Shown: positions 1 to 8,082, counted from the stretch's first letter. The stretch is 19,916 bases of DNA from Desulfomonile sp. (GCA_020216785.1 JAIWNO010000239.1:1-19916); one strand, 5' to 3'. Translations and numbers: made by a program. The notes: generated from the letters alone by a model not told the origin.

Positions 1-957
1 AGTTTCGCGAACGTGCGTGCCGACCTCCCTCCGCATGACAACGCGCTCTTCGATCTTTCCGAAACGGTTCGTCAGGCTGCGGAAATCACCAGGCCCTGGT
101 GGAAAACCAACCCCGAGAGGACAGGGATAACCATCGACTTCTCCCTCGCCCTCGAAGATGGCTGCATCGTCAAAGGCAAACAGAGCGAGATGTTCGAGAT
201 GCTGGTAAATCTGATCAAGAACGCGGCCGAAGCCCTCCCGAACGGCGGGGCCATCGATATTTCTTCCGCAGTTGAGTGCGATCATGTCGTCCTTTGCGTT
301 CGCGACACCGGGGTGGGCATACCGGCGGAAGATCTGAGAAAGGTATTTGAGCCGTTTTGGAGCACCAAGCGAGTAGCCGCGGGTACCGGAATGGGCTTGG
401 CAGTTTGTCACGGCATTGTCTTACGCCATGGCGGCACCATTACCGTAGACAGCGTACCTGGTCAGGGCGCGACCTTCACTGTGCGTCTTCCCCTTGCAAA
501 GGAAGTTCCATCGCGCTTGTCGGAAGAGTCGGTGAACATTTCCGACCTCAAACTTACCATTCTCGTAGTGGACGACACGGCCCCCATTGTGACCATGTTT
601 AAACAGATTCTCACGCGGCACGGACAGGAGGTCTTCGTCGCTACGTCGGGTCTGGAAGCGCTCACATTGTTTCAAGCCAACAGTGTTGACGTCGTGATCT
701 GCGATCTCGGCATGCCGGAAATGAATGGGTGGGAAGTATTCAAGATAATGAAACAAGTATGTTCCGACAAGAACATCCCCAAACCGCCGTTCATCCTGAT
801 AACCGGCTGGGGAGGACAAGCCCTCGAAAAGGGGCGAATGGTGGAGTCGGGCGTCGATTTTGTGCTCGGCAAACCTCTCGACACGAGAAAGATCCTTGCA
901 GCTATAAGGAACGTGCGAGTCATTCTTCCCGAGAGGAGATGTGTCCGTCCAAATTAA
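1..957 (+). CDS. Hybrid sensor histidine kinase, C-terminal part (HATPase + receiver), partial at left edge
   Basis: The reading frame is open from base 1, so the start, sensor and most of the dimerisation domain lie outside the window. Counting from the GTG at 13, residues ~50-162 form a GHKL ATPase domain: N box NLIKNAAEA (67-75), G1 DTGVGIP (98-104), F box FEPFWSTK (112-119) and G2 GTGMGLAVCHG (124-134). Residues ~181-303 are a CheY-like receiver: acidic pair D187/D188, phosphoacceptor D231 in VVICDLGMPEMNG, T264 and K287 in LGKPLD. By family knowledge this is a phosphorelay protein in which the kinase phosphorylates a histidine and passes phosphate to the attached receiver. All key residues of the visible part are intact. 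No output domain follows the receiver, so a separate phosphotransfer protein or regulator is expected. The signal sensed cannot be judged. It converges on the patatin gene and shares a hairpin with it. Confidence 0.93.
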   Translation, partial: SFANVRADLPPHDNALFDLSETVRQAAEITRPWWKTNPERTGITIDFSLALEDGCIVKGKQSEMFEMLVNLIKNAAEALPNGGAIDISSAVECDHVVLCVRDTGVGIPAEDLRKVFEPFWSTKRVAAGTGMGLAVCHGIVLRHGGTITVDSVPGQGATFTVRLPLAKEVPSRLSEESVNISDLKLTILVVDDTAPIVTMFKQILTRHGQEVFVATSGLEALTLFQANSVDVVICDLGMPEMNGWEVFKIMKQVCSDKNIPKPPFILITGWGGQALEKGRMVESGVDFVLGKPLDTRKILAAIRNVRVILPERRCVRPN

Positions 958-958
958 C

Positions 959-986
959 TTGGTGAACGGCCTCCGGGCTTCACCAA
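959..986. terminator. Hairpin between convergent genes, candidate bidirectional terminator
   Basis: TTGGTGAA (959-966) pairs perfectly with TTCACCAA (979-986). An inner GCC/GGC stem (969-971 with 976-978) closes a TCCG loop. It starts one base after the kinase stop codon and overlaps the last codons of the patatin gene. On the minus strand it is followed by GTTAATTT, a modest T-rich tail; on the plus strand there is no T-run. It is therefore a better terminator for the patatin gene than for the kinase. Confidence 0.6.
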
Positions 987-1957
987 CCGCCGCTCTCTTC
1001 GAGAGTTCGGCTCGCGTCTTCGTACCCCAATTTCATCCAGCGATCCACCGCCTCTCCGGTGAAGCGCAAAGTGGATATGGGAAAGCGCCCTAGGGATGTG
1101 CCCGGCTTCACGATGAGAACTTGGCAGCCCGGATAAGAGCGGGCGTTGTAACCGAATCCGGGTTTTGTCCCCACCAGAATTATCCTCCGGAACCCATGGT
1201 CGAACAGCGGCCGAATCGGCACCCACTCGGAAATGCCGCCGTCCCGAAGCGACGCGCCATTCAATTCGACGGGCGGAAAGATCAGCGGCAGTGAAATCGA
1301 GGCAGCAATCACCTTGCGGGCCATGTCCTCATCCAGATCCTGGAGCTTGAACCAAATGGATCTGCCCAACGGCCCTCTCAGCTCCGGTGGGCTGTAAGCA
1401 GTGACAAAAAGCGTTACGCTCGAATGGCTCACGCGTTCAAAATCCAGGTAACGGTCGAGCACAGGTGCGAGTTTCTCCAGATCGACCAGCCCGTATCGCC
1501 GCAGCGTCCCCAGCGACCCCCGGGCAGAAAACGCCCGCATTGCTGCGAGAGCGTACTTCAGCAGTCGTGCAGTGCGGAGATTCGGCACCGGAGCAAAGAG
1601 GAGCGCCAGATCCACCGCCAGACGAACAGCCATCTTTCGCAAAGTGGCGTAATCCAGCGCAGCAATGCCTGTTTCTGCGATTTCCTCCCAGAAGCTCCAC
1701 GCCCGGCTCACATCCCCCTGGCACACGAAAGCGCCATTTAACGCCCCGATGGAGCTACCTGCCACCGCGGTGAATGACAATCCGCGCTCGACGAACGCCT
1801 TCCAACAACCAATTTGATATGCGCCCCTTGCGCCGCCCGCGGACAGGGCGAGAGCCGGCAGCTGCTCGTCGGGACCCAGGTTGACGGGCCTCGACAGCTG
1901 GGAATTGTGGATCGCATTTGTTTCCCTTCGTACGCGTAGTGGTTGTTTACTGGACAT
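980..1957 (-). CDS. Patatin-like phospholipase family protein
   Basis: 325 aa from the ATG at 1957. Residues ~34-250 form a patatin/RssA-type lipid acyl hydrolase domain: oxyanion-hole motif GGARGAY (41-47), nucleophile elbow GSSIG (67-71, Ser69) and the catalytic-aspartate motif DGG (239-241, D239). The Ser-Asp dyad is complete, so an active lipase or phospholipase is likely; the substrate is unknown. No signal peptide or clear membrane segment is seen, so it is probably cytoplasmic or membrane-peripheral. I chose the ATG because GGAA lies six bases upstream; a TTG 12 codons earlier (1993) is also open. It lies ~100 bases downstream of mutL on the same strand and may be the last gene of a ruvB-mutL-patatin transcript, though nothing in its sequence links it to DNA repair. 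Confidence 0.92.
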   Translation of the reverse strand: MSSKQPLRVRRETNAIHNSQLSRPVNLGPDEQLPALALSAGGARGAYQIGCWKAFVERGLSFTAVAGSSIGALNGAFVCQGDVSRAWSFWEEIAETGIAALDYATLRKMAVRLAVDLALLFAPVPNLRTARLLKYALAAMRAFSARGSLGTLRRYGLVDLEKLAPVLDRYLDFERVSHSSVTLFVTAYSPPELRGPLGRSIWFKLQDLDEDMARKVIAASISLPLIFPPVELNGASLRDGGISEWVPIRPLFDHGFRRIILVGTKPGFGYNARSYPGCQVLIVKPGTSLGRFPISTLRFTGEAVDRWMKLGYEDASRTLEESGGW

Positions 1958-2061
1958 GCGGATTTCCGATGGTTGCGTTGCGTGTCCCCCCAATCACGAT
2001 GGCCAAGACCCTCTTTTTGCGCGTCTTGCGGGGAGCGGAGCGACCGACGATCGCCCACGGG

Positions 2062-3846
2062 CTACTTCCGCCCCATTTTTCTTCGGATCTCTGCGAGCGA
2101 AAACCTCGCGGTTATCGGCCTGCCGTGAGGGCACACATCGATAGAACCGACACCGTCAAGATCACGGAGCAGGTGTTTGATCTCCTCCGGGCGCATTGAC
2201 GACGCTTCCTTAACTGCGGCATTGCATGCCATTTTCTTGAAAAGCTCGTCTTTGAGTCGTGACGGGTCACCCTTTGTCCCGGTATCGAGCATTACTTCCA
2301 CGAGGGACCTGAAGAAGTCTTCCAAATCCGTGCAGCCGAACCACCCGGGCACTCCTCGCACGACGAGGGCTGTGTCGCCGAACTCCTCCACCGAAAAGCC
2401 GACTCTCCGCAGAGTTTCCAGATGGGCCGACAGCAGTCTCGTTTCCAGCGCGGTGAATTCGAGAACGATCGGAATGAGAAGGTCTTGGCTCTCACTTGGC
2501 TCCCTTTCATGCTCCGTGCGGCGGAGGCGCTCGAACAGGACCCGCTCGTGAGCAGCATGATGGTCCATTACGATCAACTCCTCGTCGGAATAGAGAACCA
2601 CAAAAGAGTTCGGCAGCGCTCCCAGCACGCCCAAGGACGCGAACCGGCCGGGCGCTTCCGGGGTGTCACGTGCGGACGTTTTCGGTGGCTCGGATCCACG
2701 CTTCTGCGCTGGAGCGGCTGCGGGCAGCGGAGAGGAATTCTTAGGGCGAACAAACGGTTCGTCGGGGCGTCGGCCTTCCCGAAGATGGTGATCGACGGTG
2801 GCAGCCACCGCCCCCGGCAGCAGCGGCTCACGATGCGGCTTCAGCACGTTGAAGGGCGCGCCGGTCAGCGCTTCGTATATCCCATCCACAATGAGGTCAT
2901 AAATCTGCTGGGGATTTATGAATCGCACTTCCGCTTTCTGTGGATGGACGTTCACATCGACCTCTTCGGGCGGCACCTCCAGGAACAGGATCGCAAACGG
3001 AAACCGGCCGCGCTCCATCAGATTGGCGAACGCCTTAGTAACAGCGGAATTGATGACGCGGTCGCGCACGCATCGCCCATTCACAAAGGTCAACACGGAC
3101 CGCATATTGGACCGGGCGTACGGCGGCCGCGCGACGAGGCCGTGAAGCCGCGCAGTGCCTGAGGAATGCTCCGCCGCAATCAGGTTGTCGCGTACCTCTT
3201 TGGCGTAAAGCGTGTGGATGCGCTCAAAGGTGCCCTTTACCGGCGGCGTGTCCATTCTCACTCTTCCGTCTTCCCGATAGGTGAACCCAATCGCGGGGAA
3301 AGCGAGCGCAAACCGCGTGAGGAATTCCTGAACATGCCCAGCTTCGACCTGGGGGCTTTTGAGGAACTTTCGGCGCACGGGGACGTTGAAAAACAGATTG
3401 CGCACCTCAATGACCGTGCCTCGGGCAAGGCCCAATCCGTCCGATTTCCGGAGTGCGCCGCCCTCGATTATGATCTCGGTCCCAGCGGGTTCGTTTCCGT
3501 CGCACGTGAGCAGCCTCAATTGGGATACGGACGCAATACTGGCAAGCGCCTCGCCCCGAAAGCCCATCGTCGCGATCCCCATCAGGTCTTTCTCTGTACG
3601 CAGCTTAGACGTAGCGTGCCGTTCCAACGCAAGGAACGCGTCGTCGCGGCTCATTCCCGTACCGTTGTCTCGGACTCGAATGAGCTTCTTGCCGCCGTTT
3701 TCGATATCGACCTGTATCGAGGTCGCTTCAGCGTCGATGGAATTCTCTACTAACTCCTTTACCACCGACGCGGGACGCTCCACGACCTCACCGGCGGCTA
3801 TCCGGTTGATAACCGTTTCGTCGAGGATGGTGATTCGTCCGGCCAT
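2062..3846 (-). CDS. mutL: DNA mismatch repair protein MutL
   Basis: 594 aa from the ATG at 3846; the open frame continues upstream to 3975 but would overlap ruvB, and MutL proteins begin like MAGRITILDE. N-terminal GHKL ATPase: ELVENSIDA (31-39), DNGTGM (60-65), HATSKL (77-82), GFRGEAL (95-101). A proline-rich linker (~340-400) leads to the C-terminal dimerisation domain. That domain carries the metal-dependent endonuclease motif in the form DHHAAHERVLFE (428-439), plus ACNAAVK (540-546) and CPHGRP (572-577). This is the pattern of MutL proteins that nick the new strand themselves in bacteria lacking MutH. The motif has His where most members have Gln (DQHA). MutL couples MutS mismatch recognition to strand removal. 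It starts 28 bases after the ruvB stop, so the two are likely one operon. Confidence 0.97.
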   Translation of the reverse strand: MAGRITILDETVINRIAAGEVVERPASVVKELVENSIDAEATSIQVDIENGGKKLIRVRDNGTGMSRDDAFLALERHATSKLRTEKDLMGIATMGFRGEALASIASVSQLRLLTCDGNEPAGTEIIIEGGALRKSDGLGLARGTVIEVRNLFFNVPVRRKFLKSPQVEAGHVQEFLTRFALAFPAIGFTYREDGRVRMDTPPVKGTFERIHTLYAKEVRDNLIAAEHSSGTARLHGLVARPPYARSNMRSVLTFVNGRCVRDRVINSAVTKAFANLMERGRFPFAILFLEVPPEEVDVNVHPQKAEVRFINPQQIYDLIVDGIYEALTGAPFNVLKPHREPLLPGAVAATVDHHLREGRRPDEPFVRPKNSSPLPAAAPAQKRGSEPPKTSARDTPEAPGRFASLGVLGALPNSFVVLYSDEELIVMDHHAAHERVLFERLRRTEHEREPSESQDLLIPIVLEFTALETRLLSAHLETLRRVGFSVEEFGDTALVVRGVPGWFGCTDLEDFFRSLVEVMLDTGTKGDPSRLKDELFKKMACNAAVKEASSMRPEEIKHLLRDLDGVGSIDVCPHGRPITARFSLAEIRRKMGRK

Positions 3847-3874
3847 AAGGGCTTCTCGCGCAGACGTATCTCTT

Positions 3875-4900
3875 CTATGCAAAAAGGTCAGGCTGACCGG
3901 TGCGACTCCGCTTGAGCTTGAGATGTTCGTATGCCCGCCTCGTCGCGACGCGGCCGCGCGGAGTGCGGTCCACAAAGCCCTCTTTCACGAGGTAGGGTTC
4001 GAATACGTCTTCCAGAGTATCTTTCTCCTCACCGAGGGCGGCGGCCAGCGTGTCGATGCCGACGGGGCCGCCGTCGAACTTGACGATGATCGCCTCGAGG
4101 TATTTGCGGTCCATGGTCTCAAGGCCGGACCGATCCACGTCCAGCATGTCCAAAGCCATCTGCGCCGTTTCCCTGTCGATCTTCCCCGTGCCTCGAACCT
4201 GCGCGAAATCGCGAACCCGGCGAGTCAGGCGATTCGCCACTCGAGGCGTGGCTCGAGAACGGCTCGCGATTTCACGAGCCCCTTCGCGATCCACGAGGAC
4301 GTTCAGGATTGACGCCGACCTGGAGACGATCTGTTCGAGTTCTTCCACCGAATAGAATTCCATGTGGAACATGATGCCGAAGCGATCTCGCAACGGATTG
4401 GTAAGCAGACCGCTCCGTGTGGTCGCGCCGACGAGCGTAAACGGCGCCACATCGAGTTTGATGGTGCGAGCGCTCGGACCTTGACCGATGATGATGTCGA
4501 GCTTGAAGTCTTCCATCGCGGGGTAAAGGATTTCTTCCACCGCGGGCGACAGCCGATGAATCTCATCGATAAAAAGCACATCGCGAGGCTCCAGGTTGGT
4601 GAGGATCGCCGCAAGGTCGCCCGGCTTCTCAACGACCGGCCCTGAGGTGGTGCGGATCTGCACTCCCATTTCCCGTGCTATGATGTGGGCCAAAGTGGTC
4701 TTGCCAAGGCCGGGCGGTCCGTGAAACAGGATGTGGTCGAGCGCCTCGCCCCTTGCAGACGCAGCCTCCACGAAGACCGTGAGGTTCTCCTTGAGCCGCT
4801 GTTGCCCCACATAGTCGCTCAGGCGCAGAGGTCGGAGGTTGCGCTCCACTTCGCTTTCGCCGTCTACCTTGTGCGCAGTAATGATCCGGTCCGGTTTCAT
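3875..4900 (-). CDS. ruvB: Holliday junction branch-migration helicase RuvB
   Basis: 341 aa from the ATG at 4900, the usual length; a longer open frame reaches 4981 but lacks homologous sequence, and GGCGGG lies just before this ATG. AAA+ motifs: Walker A GPPGLGKTT (61-69), Walker B FIDEIH (110-115), sensor 1 GATTRSG (158-164) and the arginine finger region LRDRFG (170-175). The C-terminal winged helix ends in the typical EPYLVKEGFVDRTPRGR block. RuvB forms hexameric rings that drive Holliday junction migration with RuvA, and RuvC then cuts. ruvA and ruvC are not in this window, although they often adjoin ruvB; here the partner in the operon is mutL. A weak sigma70-like promoter lies at 4953-4981. 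Confidence 0.97.
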   Translation of the reverse strand: MKPDRIITAHKVDGESEVERNLRPLRLSDYVGQQRLKENLTVFVEAASARGEALDHILFHGPPGLGKTTLAHIIAREMGVQIRTTSGPVVEKPGDLAAILTNLEPRDVLFIDEIHRLSPAVEEILYPAMEDFKLDIIIGQGPSARTIKLDVAPFTLVGATTRSGLLTNPLRDRFGIMFHMEFYSVEELEQIVSRSASILNVLVDREGAREIASRSRATPRVANRLTRRVRDFAQVRGTGKIDRETAQMALDMLDVDRSGLETMDRKYLEAIIVKFDGGPVGIDTLAAALGEEKDTLEDVFEPYLVKEGFVDRTPRGRVATRRAYEHLKLKRSRTGQPDLFA

Positions 4901-4952
4901 GAAACCCGCCTTATTGCCGAATTGACGCCTCGGCTGTTCGAGACGGCGACAC

Positions 4953-4981
4953 TTTATCACACGTTCGAGTTGAATGATCAA
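4953..4981 (-). promoter_or_regulatory. Candidate promoter for ruvB-mutL
   Basis: On the minus strand TTGATC (4976-4981) and GATAAA (4953-4958) are separated by 17 bases. Each matches the sigma70 consensus at 4 of 6 positions. It lies ~50 bases before the ruvB start. The match is modest. Confidence 0.35.
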
Positions 4982-5412
4982 CAGATGTACGGACGGGGCA
5001 TGGCGAAGTCAGATCTTGCTATGGGGACGGCCTCGCGTTTCGCGGAATGTCCCGTCACTGTCAGGCAGGGTGGAAGAGACTGTCTCAAAACTCGGGAGAA
5101 GTTGAAAATCGTGGCACGATCGAGTCTGGGACCTGTCTTTGTCACCCTCACCCCGGCCCTCTCCCAGTGGGAGAGGAGGCCTGTGGGGCCGATTTCCGGT
5201 CCCCTCTCCCTTAGGGAGAGGGTTAAGGTGAGGGGTATTCGTGCTGCGATGGCAGCTTTTGTACGGATTCTGAGACAGTCTCTGCGGATCTGCCTTTTCA
5301 ATGGCTCAGCGAACCGTATCGTCTTGGACGCAAGGTCGTATTAAAGGTCCCGGGGAGATGTCATTGCGAGCCCGCAGGAAACCGAAGGGTTGCATGAGAC
5401 AGAATTTGCTGA
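4982..5412. other. Intergenic stretch, no supported gene apart from the repeat
   Basis: Apart from the palindromic repeat at 5075-5283 I see no gene, RNA or regulatory signal I can defend. A minus-strand frame across 4978-5301 is only the translation of the repeat and its flanks. Confidence 0.6.
5075..5283. repeat. Nested palindromic repeat element (MITE-like) with 13-bp terminal inverted repeats
   Basis: The ends AGAGACTGTCTCA (5075-5087) and TGAGACAGTCTCT (5271-5283) are perfect inverted repeats, and each is itself nearly palindromic. Inside lie two hairpins, CCTCTCCC-AGT-GGGAGAGG (5158-5176) and CCCTCTCCC-TTA-GGGAGAGGG (5202-5222). They are embedded in an outer imperfect inversion of a CCCTCACC-rich arm (~5144-5165 with ~5214-5236). 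The CCCTCTCCC/GGGAGAGGG core resembles interspersed repeats seen in many proteobacterial genomes; when translated these give spurious frames containing PLTLTLSLRERG. No transposase is present and no target-site duplication is visible at the 13-bp ends. It lies in non-coding DNA between ruvB and the next gene. Confidence 0.7.
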
Positions 5413-5442
5413 TTGACTTGTGGCGTGCGTCTCGCGTATAAG
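5413..5442 (+). promoter_or_regulatory. Sigma70-type promoter for the proline-rich exported protein
   Basis: TTGACT (5413-5418, 5/6 to consensus) and TATAAG (5437-5442, 5/6) are separated by 18 bases. Transcription would begin near 5449, about 20 bases before the ATG at 5471. This excludes an upstream GTG at 5420 as the start of the gene. Confidence 0.65.
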
Positions 5443-5470
5443 GTGGGCATTACTGTCGAGGCATGTCCTC

Positions 5471-5752
5471 ATGCGAATACGAGGAGTCTTGTTCGTCCTG
5501 GCGATAGCGCTGGGTCTGGCGGTGCAGGTGCTGTACGCAGCTGAGTGCGGTCCGCCGCGAATTTATTACCCGAGAGTCTTCGAGGTTCCTGGGTGGCTCT
5601 ATTGCCCTCCCGGCCCATACAAGACCCCTCCCCTTCCCTATCCAGCCCGACTAAAGCCGCTTCCTCCGATGCCGGCGCCTCCACCGCCGCCTTGTTGTAT
5701 GCCCGAATGGGTGCGGCGCCATGGAACGGTGTGCGAAGGCGTCCTTTGGTGA
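5471..5752 (+). CDS. Small exported proline- and cysteine-rich protein, function unknown
   Basis: 93 aa from the ATG at 5471, with GAGG about nine bases upstream and a good promoter before it. Residues 1-23 are a classical signal peptide: MRIR, then a hydrophobic core, then cleavage after VLYA. The mature ~70 residues have five cysteines (C26, C45, C75, C76, C88) and long proline runs (PPLPYP, PPMPAPPPPP), with aromatic residues in the first third. There is no lipobox and no recognisable domain. The cysteines could form disulfides in the periplasm, and the proline tract should be extended and rod-like. It stands alone between a repeat and a convergent gene, so context gives no function. The signal peptide, promoter and Shine-Dalgarno sequence together argue that it is a real gene. 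Confidence 0.68.
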   Translation: MRIRGVLFVLAIALGLAVQVLYAAECGPPRIYYPRVFEVPGWLYCPPGPYKTPPLPYPARLKPLPPMPAPPPPPCCMPEWVRRHGTVCEGVLW

Positions 5753-5792
5753 TCGCGCTACGGGCGTCTCATGAAGAGCATGCGGCTGTTCG

Positions 5793-7436
5793 CTACGTAA
5801 CAAGCTCAGAGAGTCTCTCTTCTTCGAGTCTGCGAAGTTCTTTGCGCATGATCTTGCCTGTCGCGGTCATGGGAAGCTCGGGCACGAATTCTATCTCCCG
5901 AGGGAACTCGTGGGCCGCGAGTCTTGTCTTGACGAAGCCCTTGATCTCTTCCTGGAGTTCGGGTCCGGGATCAATCCCAGGCTTGAGCACGATGAACGCC
6001 TTTACGATCTCGGTGCGCACCTTGTCGGGCTTGCCAATTGCCGCAGCAATGCTTACCGCGGGATGCTTGAGGAGGCAGTCCTCGATCTCAGCAGGCCCGA
6101 TGCGATAACCCGCGCTGGTGATCACGTCATCCTTCCGGCCGACGAACCAGAGGTACCCGTCCTCATCCTTTTTGGCAAGGTCGCCGGTGAGGCACCAATC
6201 GCCGATGTACTTCTCTTCGGTAGCTCGCGGATTACTCCAATACTCAAGGAACATCACGGCGTCAGGCCGTTTGATCGCCACCTCGCCTGCAGTGCCGGGA
6301 GGCAGCGGCTGACCCGACTCGTCAATCACATCGACGACGTGACCCGGGACGGGCCGGCCCATTGAGCCGGGCCGGATCTGCATCACTTCAGCACAGTTCC
6401 CCACCACAAGATTGACTTCAGTCTGGCCGTAGAATTCGTTGATCGTGACGCCCATCACCTCGCGGCCCCATTCCAGAAGCTCTTCGCCAAGGGTCTCTCC
6501 GCCCGAGCCGATACTGCGCATGACAAAGCCGTAACGTTTCCTTGGATCAGGCACCTGGCGCATAAGCTTCAGCGCGGTTGGAGGCATAAATGCATTGCGC
6601 ACCCCGTGTTTTGCGATCAGGTGGAATGCCTCTTCGGGGTCGAACTTACGCGCGCGATGGGCCAGAACCGGCACGCCGTGGTGCCAGCTCGGAAAAAGCA
6701 CGTCAATGAGCCCGCCAATCCATGCCCAGTCCGCCGGTGTCCAGAAAAGATCACCATCCTGGGGGAAGAAGTTGTGGGGGAACTCCACGCCCGGGAGATG
6801 GCCTAACACGACTCGGTGCGCATGGAGCGCGCCCTTGGGCGGCCCGGTCGTTCCCGAAGTGTAAATGATGAGCGCTGGATCGTCGGCCCTCGTACGAACC
6901 GGTTGAAATCGATCGGAGCCTAGGCCCACGAGTTGTTGGAACGTGACCGTGCCGCCGTCGGCTTCCTCGTCGGTCACGACCACAAGTTGCAGGTTCGGCA
7001 GAGCGTCGCGGATTTCCAGCACCTTGTGGACATTCGCTCTGTCGGTAATGACGCATTTCGCGCCGGAGTTGGATAACCTGTATTCCAGAGCGTCCACCCC
7101 GAAAAGGGTAAAGAGCGGGATCGCAATGCCGCCGATTTTGTATACGGCCACATGACTTATGGCAGTTTCGGGGCACTGCCCCAGGAGAATGCCGATCCTG
7201 TCGCCACGCTCGATTCCATGAGCGATGAGAGCGTTGGCAAGCCGATTTGACAGTCTTTGCACATCGGCAAAGGTGTAACGCTCCACGGTCCCGTCCGGTC
7301 CTTCGTAGATGAGCGCCAACCTGTGCTGATCAGCGGCCCACTTGTCGCAAATATCAACACCGATGTTGTAGAGTTCCGGTACCTCCCAGGCGAAGGCACC
7401 GTATACTTCATCGTAGCTCTTGCCGTGTTTCAGCAT
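5793..7436 (-). CDS. AMP-forming acyl-CoA synthetase (acetyl/medium-chain type)
   Basis: 547 aa from the ATG at 7436, chosen because GAGGT lies seven bases upstream; a GTG at 7445 sits inside that Shine-Dalgarno sequence. ANL-superfamily motifs in order: phosphate loop YTSGTTGPPKG (192-202), NEFYGQTE (333-340), TGD (417-419), GRKDD (433-437), SAGYRIGPAEIE (441-452) and the catalytic lysine in TATGK (K528). The WTPADWAWIGG segment (232-242) resembles the medium-chain/acetyl group (MACS). The enzyme activates a carboxylate with ATP to an acyl-adenylate, then forms the CoA thioester, in the cytoplasm. It could be acetate, another short- or medium-chain acid, or an aromatic acid; the sequence alone does not settle this. 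In anaerobes such enzymes feed acids into oxidation or run in reverse. It follows the Rrf2 gene by ~150 bases and may be its target. Confidence 0.93.
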   Translation of the reverse strand: MLKHGKSYDEVYGAFAWEVPELYNIGVDICDKWAADQHRLALIYEGPDGTVERYTFADVQRLSNRLANALIAHGIERGDRIGILLGQCPETAISHVAVYKIGGIAIPLFTLFGVDALEYRLSNSGAKCVITDRANVHKVLEIRDALPNLQLVVVTDEEADGGTVTFQQLVGLGSDRFQPVRTRADDPALIIYTSGTTGPPKGALHAHRVVLGHLPGVEFPHNFFPQDGDLFWTPADWAWIGGLIDVLFPSWHHGVPVLAHRARKFDPEEAFHLIAKHGVRNAFMPPTALKLMRQVPDPRKRYGFVMRSIGSGGETLGEELLEWGREVMGVTINEFYGQTEVNLVVGNCAEVMQIRPGSMGRPVPGHVVDVIDESGQPLPPGTAGEVAIKRPDAVMFLEYWSNPRATEEKYIGDWCLTGDLAKKDEDGYLWFVGRKDDVITSAGYRIGPAEIEDCLLKHPAVSIAAAIGKPDKVRTEIVKAFIVLKPGIDPGPELQEEIKGFVKTRLAAHEFPREIEFVPELPMTATGKIMRKELRRLEEERLSELVT

Positions 7437-7463
7437 CGTTTCCACCTCTCCACCTTATGCCGG

Positions 7464-7478
7464 GTTTGGGCACCAAAC
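7464..7478. promoter_or_regulatory. Perfect 6-bp dyad upstream of the acyl-CoA synthetase gene
   Basis: GTTTGG (7464-7469), three bases, CCAAAC (7473-7478). It lies ~28 bases before the synthetase start, next to an Rrf2-family regulator gene. It could be an operator or a short RNA hairpin; six base pairs is weak evidence. Confidence 0.3.
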
Positions 7479-7589
7479 AAACCTGCGCGCTTTCGCTTTC
7501 ACCTCGATGCAAGAAGGTCGCAATCAATTGGGTCGATCGGAGAGAAGTTTAGCACCGTCTGATACGGGAACGAAAGGAATAGTGAAGAA

Positions 7590-8054
7590 CTAAGCCTGTT
7601 CGGACTCGACGGCGGGATCTCTTTGAATTCCCTGCCGGTCGGCCATTTCGCACAGGTCGGCGAGCGTGACCGAGTTGTAGTATGACGAGAGGCGTCGTTG
7701 AGTCTCACGCCAGATGTGTCTGGTGACACATTGCGGCATCACGCTGCAGGCGGTTCCTTTGCGCTTGCCGTCCGCCAGGCAGGCGACAGGGACGATGGGG
7801 CCCTGGGCCGCAAGAATAATATCAGCCACCGTTATTCCTGCAGGAGGCCGGGCCAGCATATATCCCCCGTGGGGTCCGCGCTTGCTCTTCAGAATCCCTT
7901 TTCTGACAAGGCGGTTGAAGATCTGCTCAAGGTAGCGCTGAGACAAATTTTGTCTCCGCGAAATGTCTTTTACCTGGATGGGGCCACCCCCCCCGTGGAA
8001 CGCGAGATCAAACAGCGCGCGAACGCTATATCTGGTGCTCGTATTAATGCGCAT
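7590..8054 (-). CDS. Rrf2/IscR family transcriptional regulator
   Basis: 154 aa from the ATG at 8054. The N-terminal winged helix-turn-helix carries the family hallmarks: a start like MRINTSTRYSVRALFDLA, then QRYLEQIFNRLVRKGIL (~40-56) and RGPHGGYMLARPP (~60-72). The second half holds three cysteines in a C-x10-C-x5-C array (VACLADGKRKGTACSVMPQC). Many Rrf2 proteins (IscR, NsrR, RsrR) bind an iron-sulfur cluster at such a place, so this one may sense iron-sulfur status, oxygen, NO or redox state; the first spacing differs from IscR (C-x5-C-x5-C). It lies directly upstream of the acyl-CoA synthetase gene and has its own promoter, so autoregulation and control of that gene are plausible. No isc or suf genes are nearby. 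Confidence 0.93.
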   Translation of the reverse strand: MRINTSTRYSVRALFDLAFHGGGGPIQVKDISRRQNLSQRYLEQIFNRLVRKGILKSKRGPHGGYMLARPPAGITVADIILAAQGPIVPVACLADGKRKGTACSVMPQCVTRHIWRETQRRLSSYYNSVTLADLCEMADRQGIQRDPAVESEQA

Positions 8055-8082
8055 CGCAGTTCTCGATCAAAGCTTCAATGGA

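Noticed and set aside
2422..3753. Two long plus-strand frames opposite mutL
   Set aside because: mutL is certain on the minus strand; the opposite frames are GC-driven shadows.
4978..5301. 107-codon minus-strand frame containing PLTLTLSLRERG
   Set aside because: It is the translation of the palindromic repeat at 5075-5283; no ribosome site and no plausible protein fold.
5420..5470. GTG at 5420 as start of the proline-rich protein
   Set aside because: It lies inside the promoter and before the predicted transcription start; the ATG at 5471 gives a clean signal peptide.
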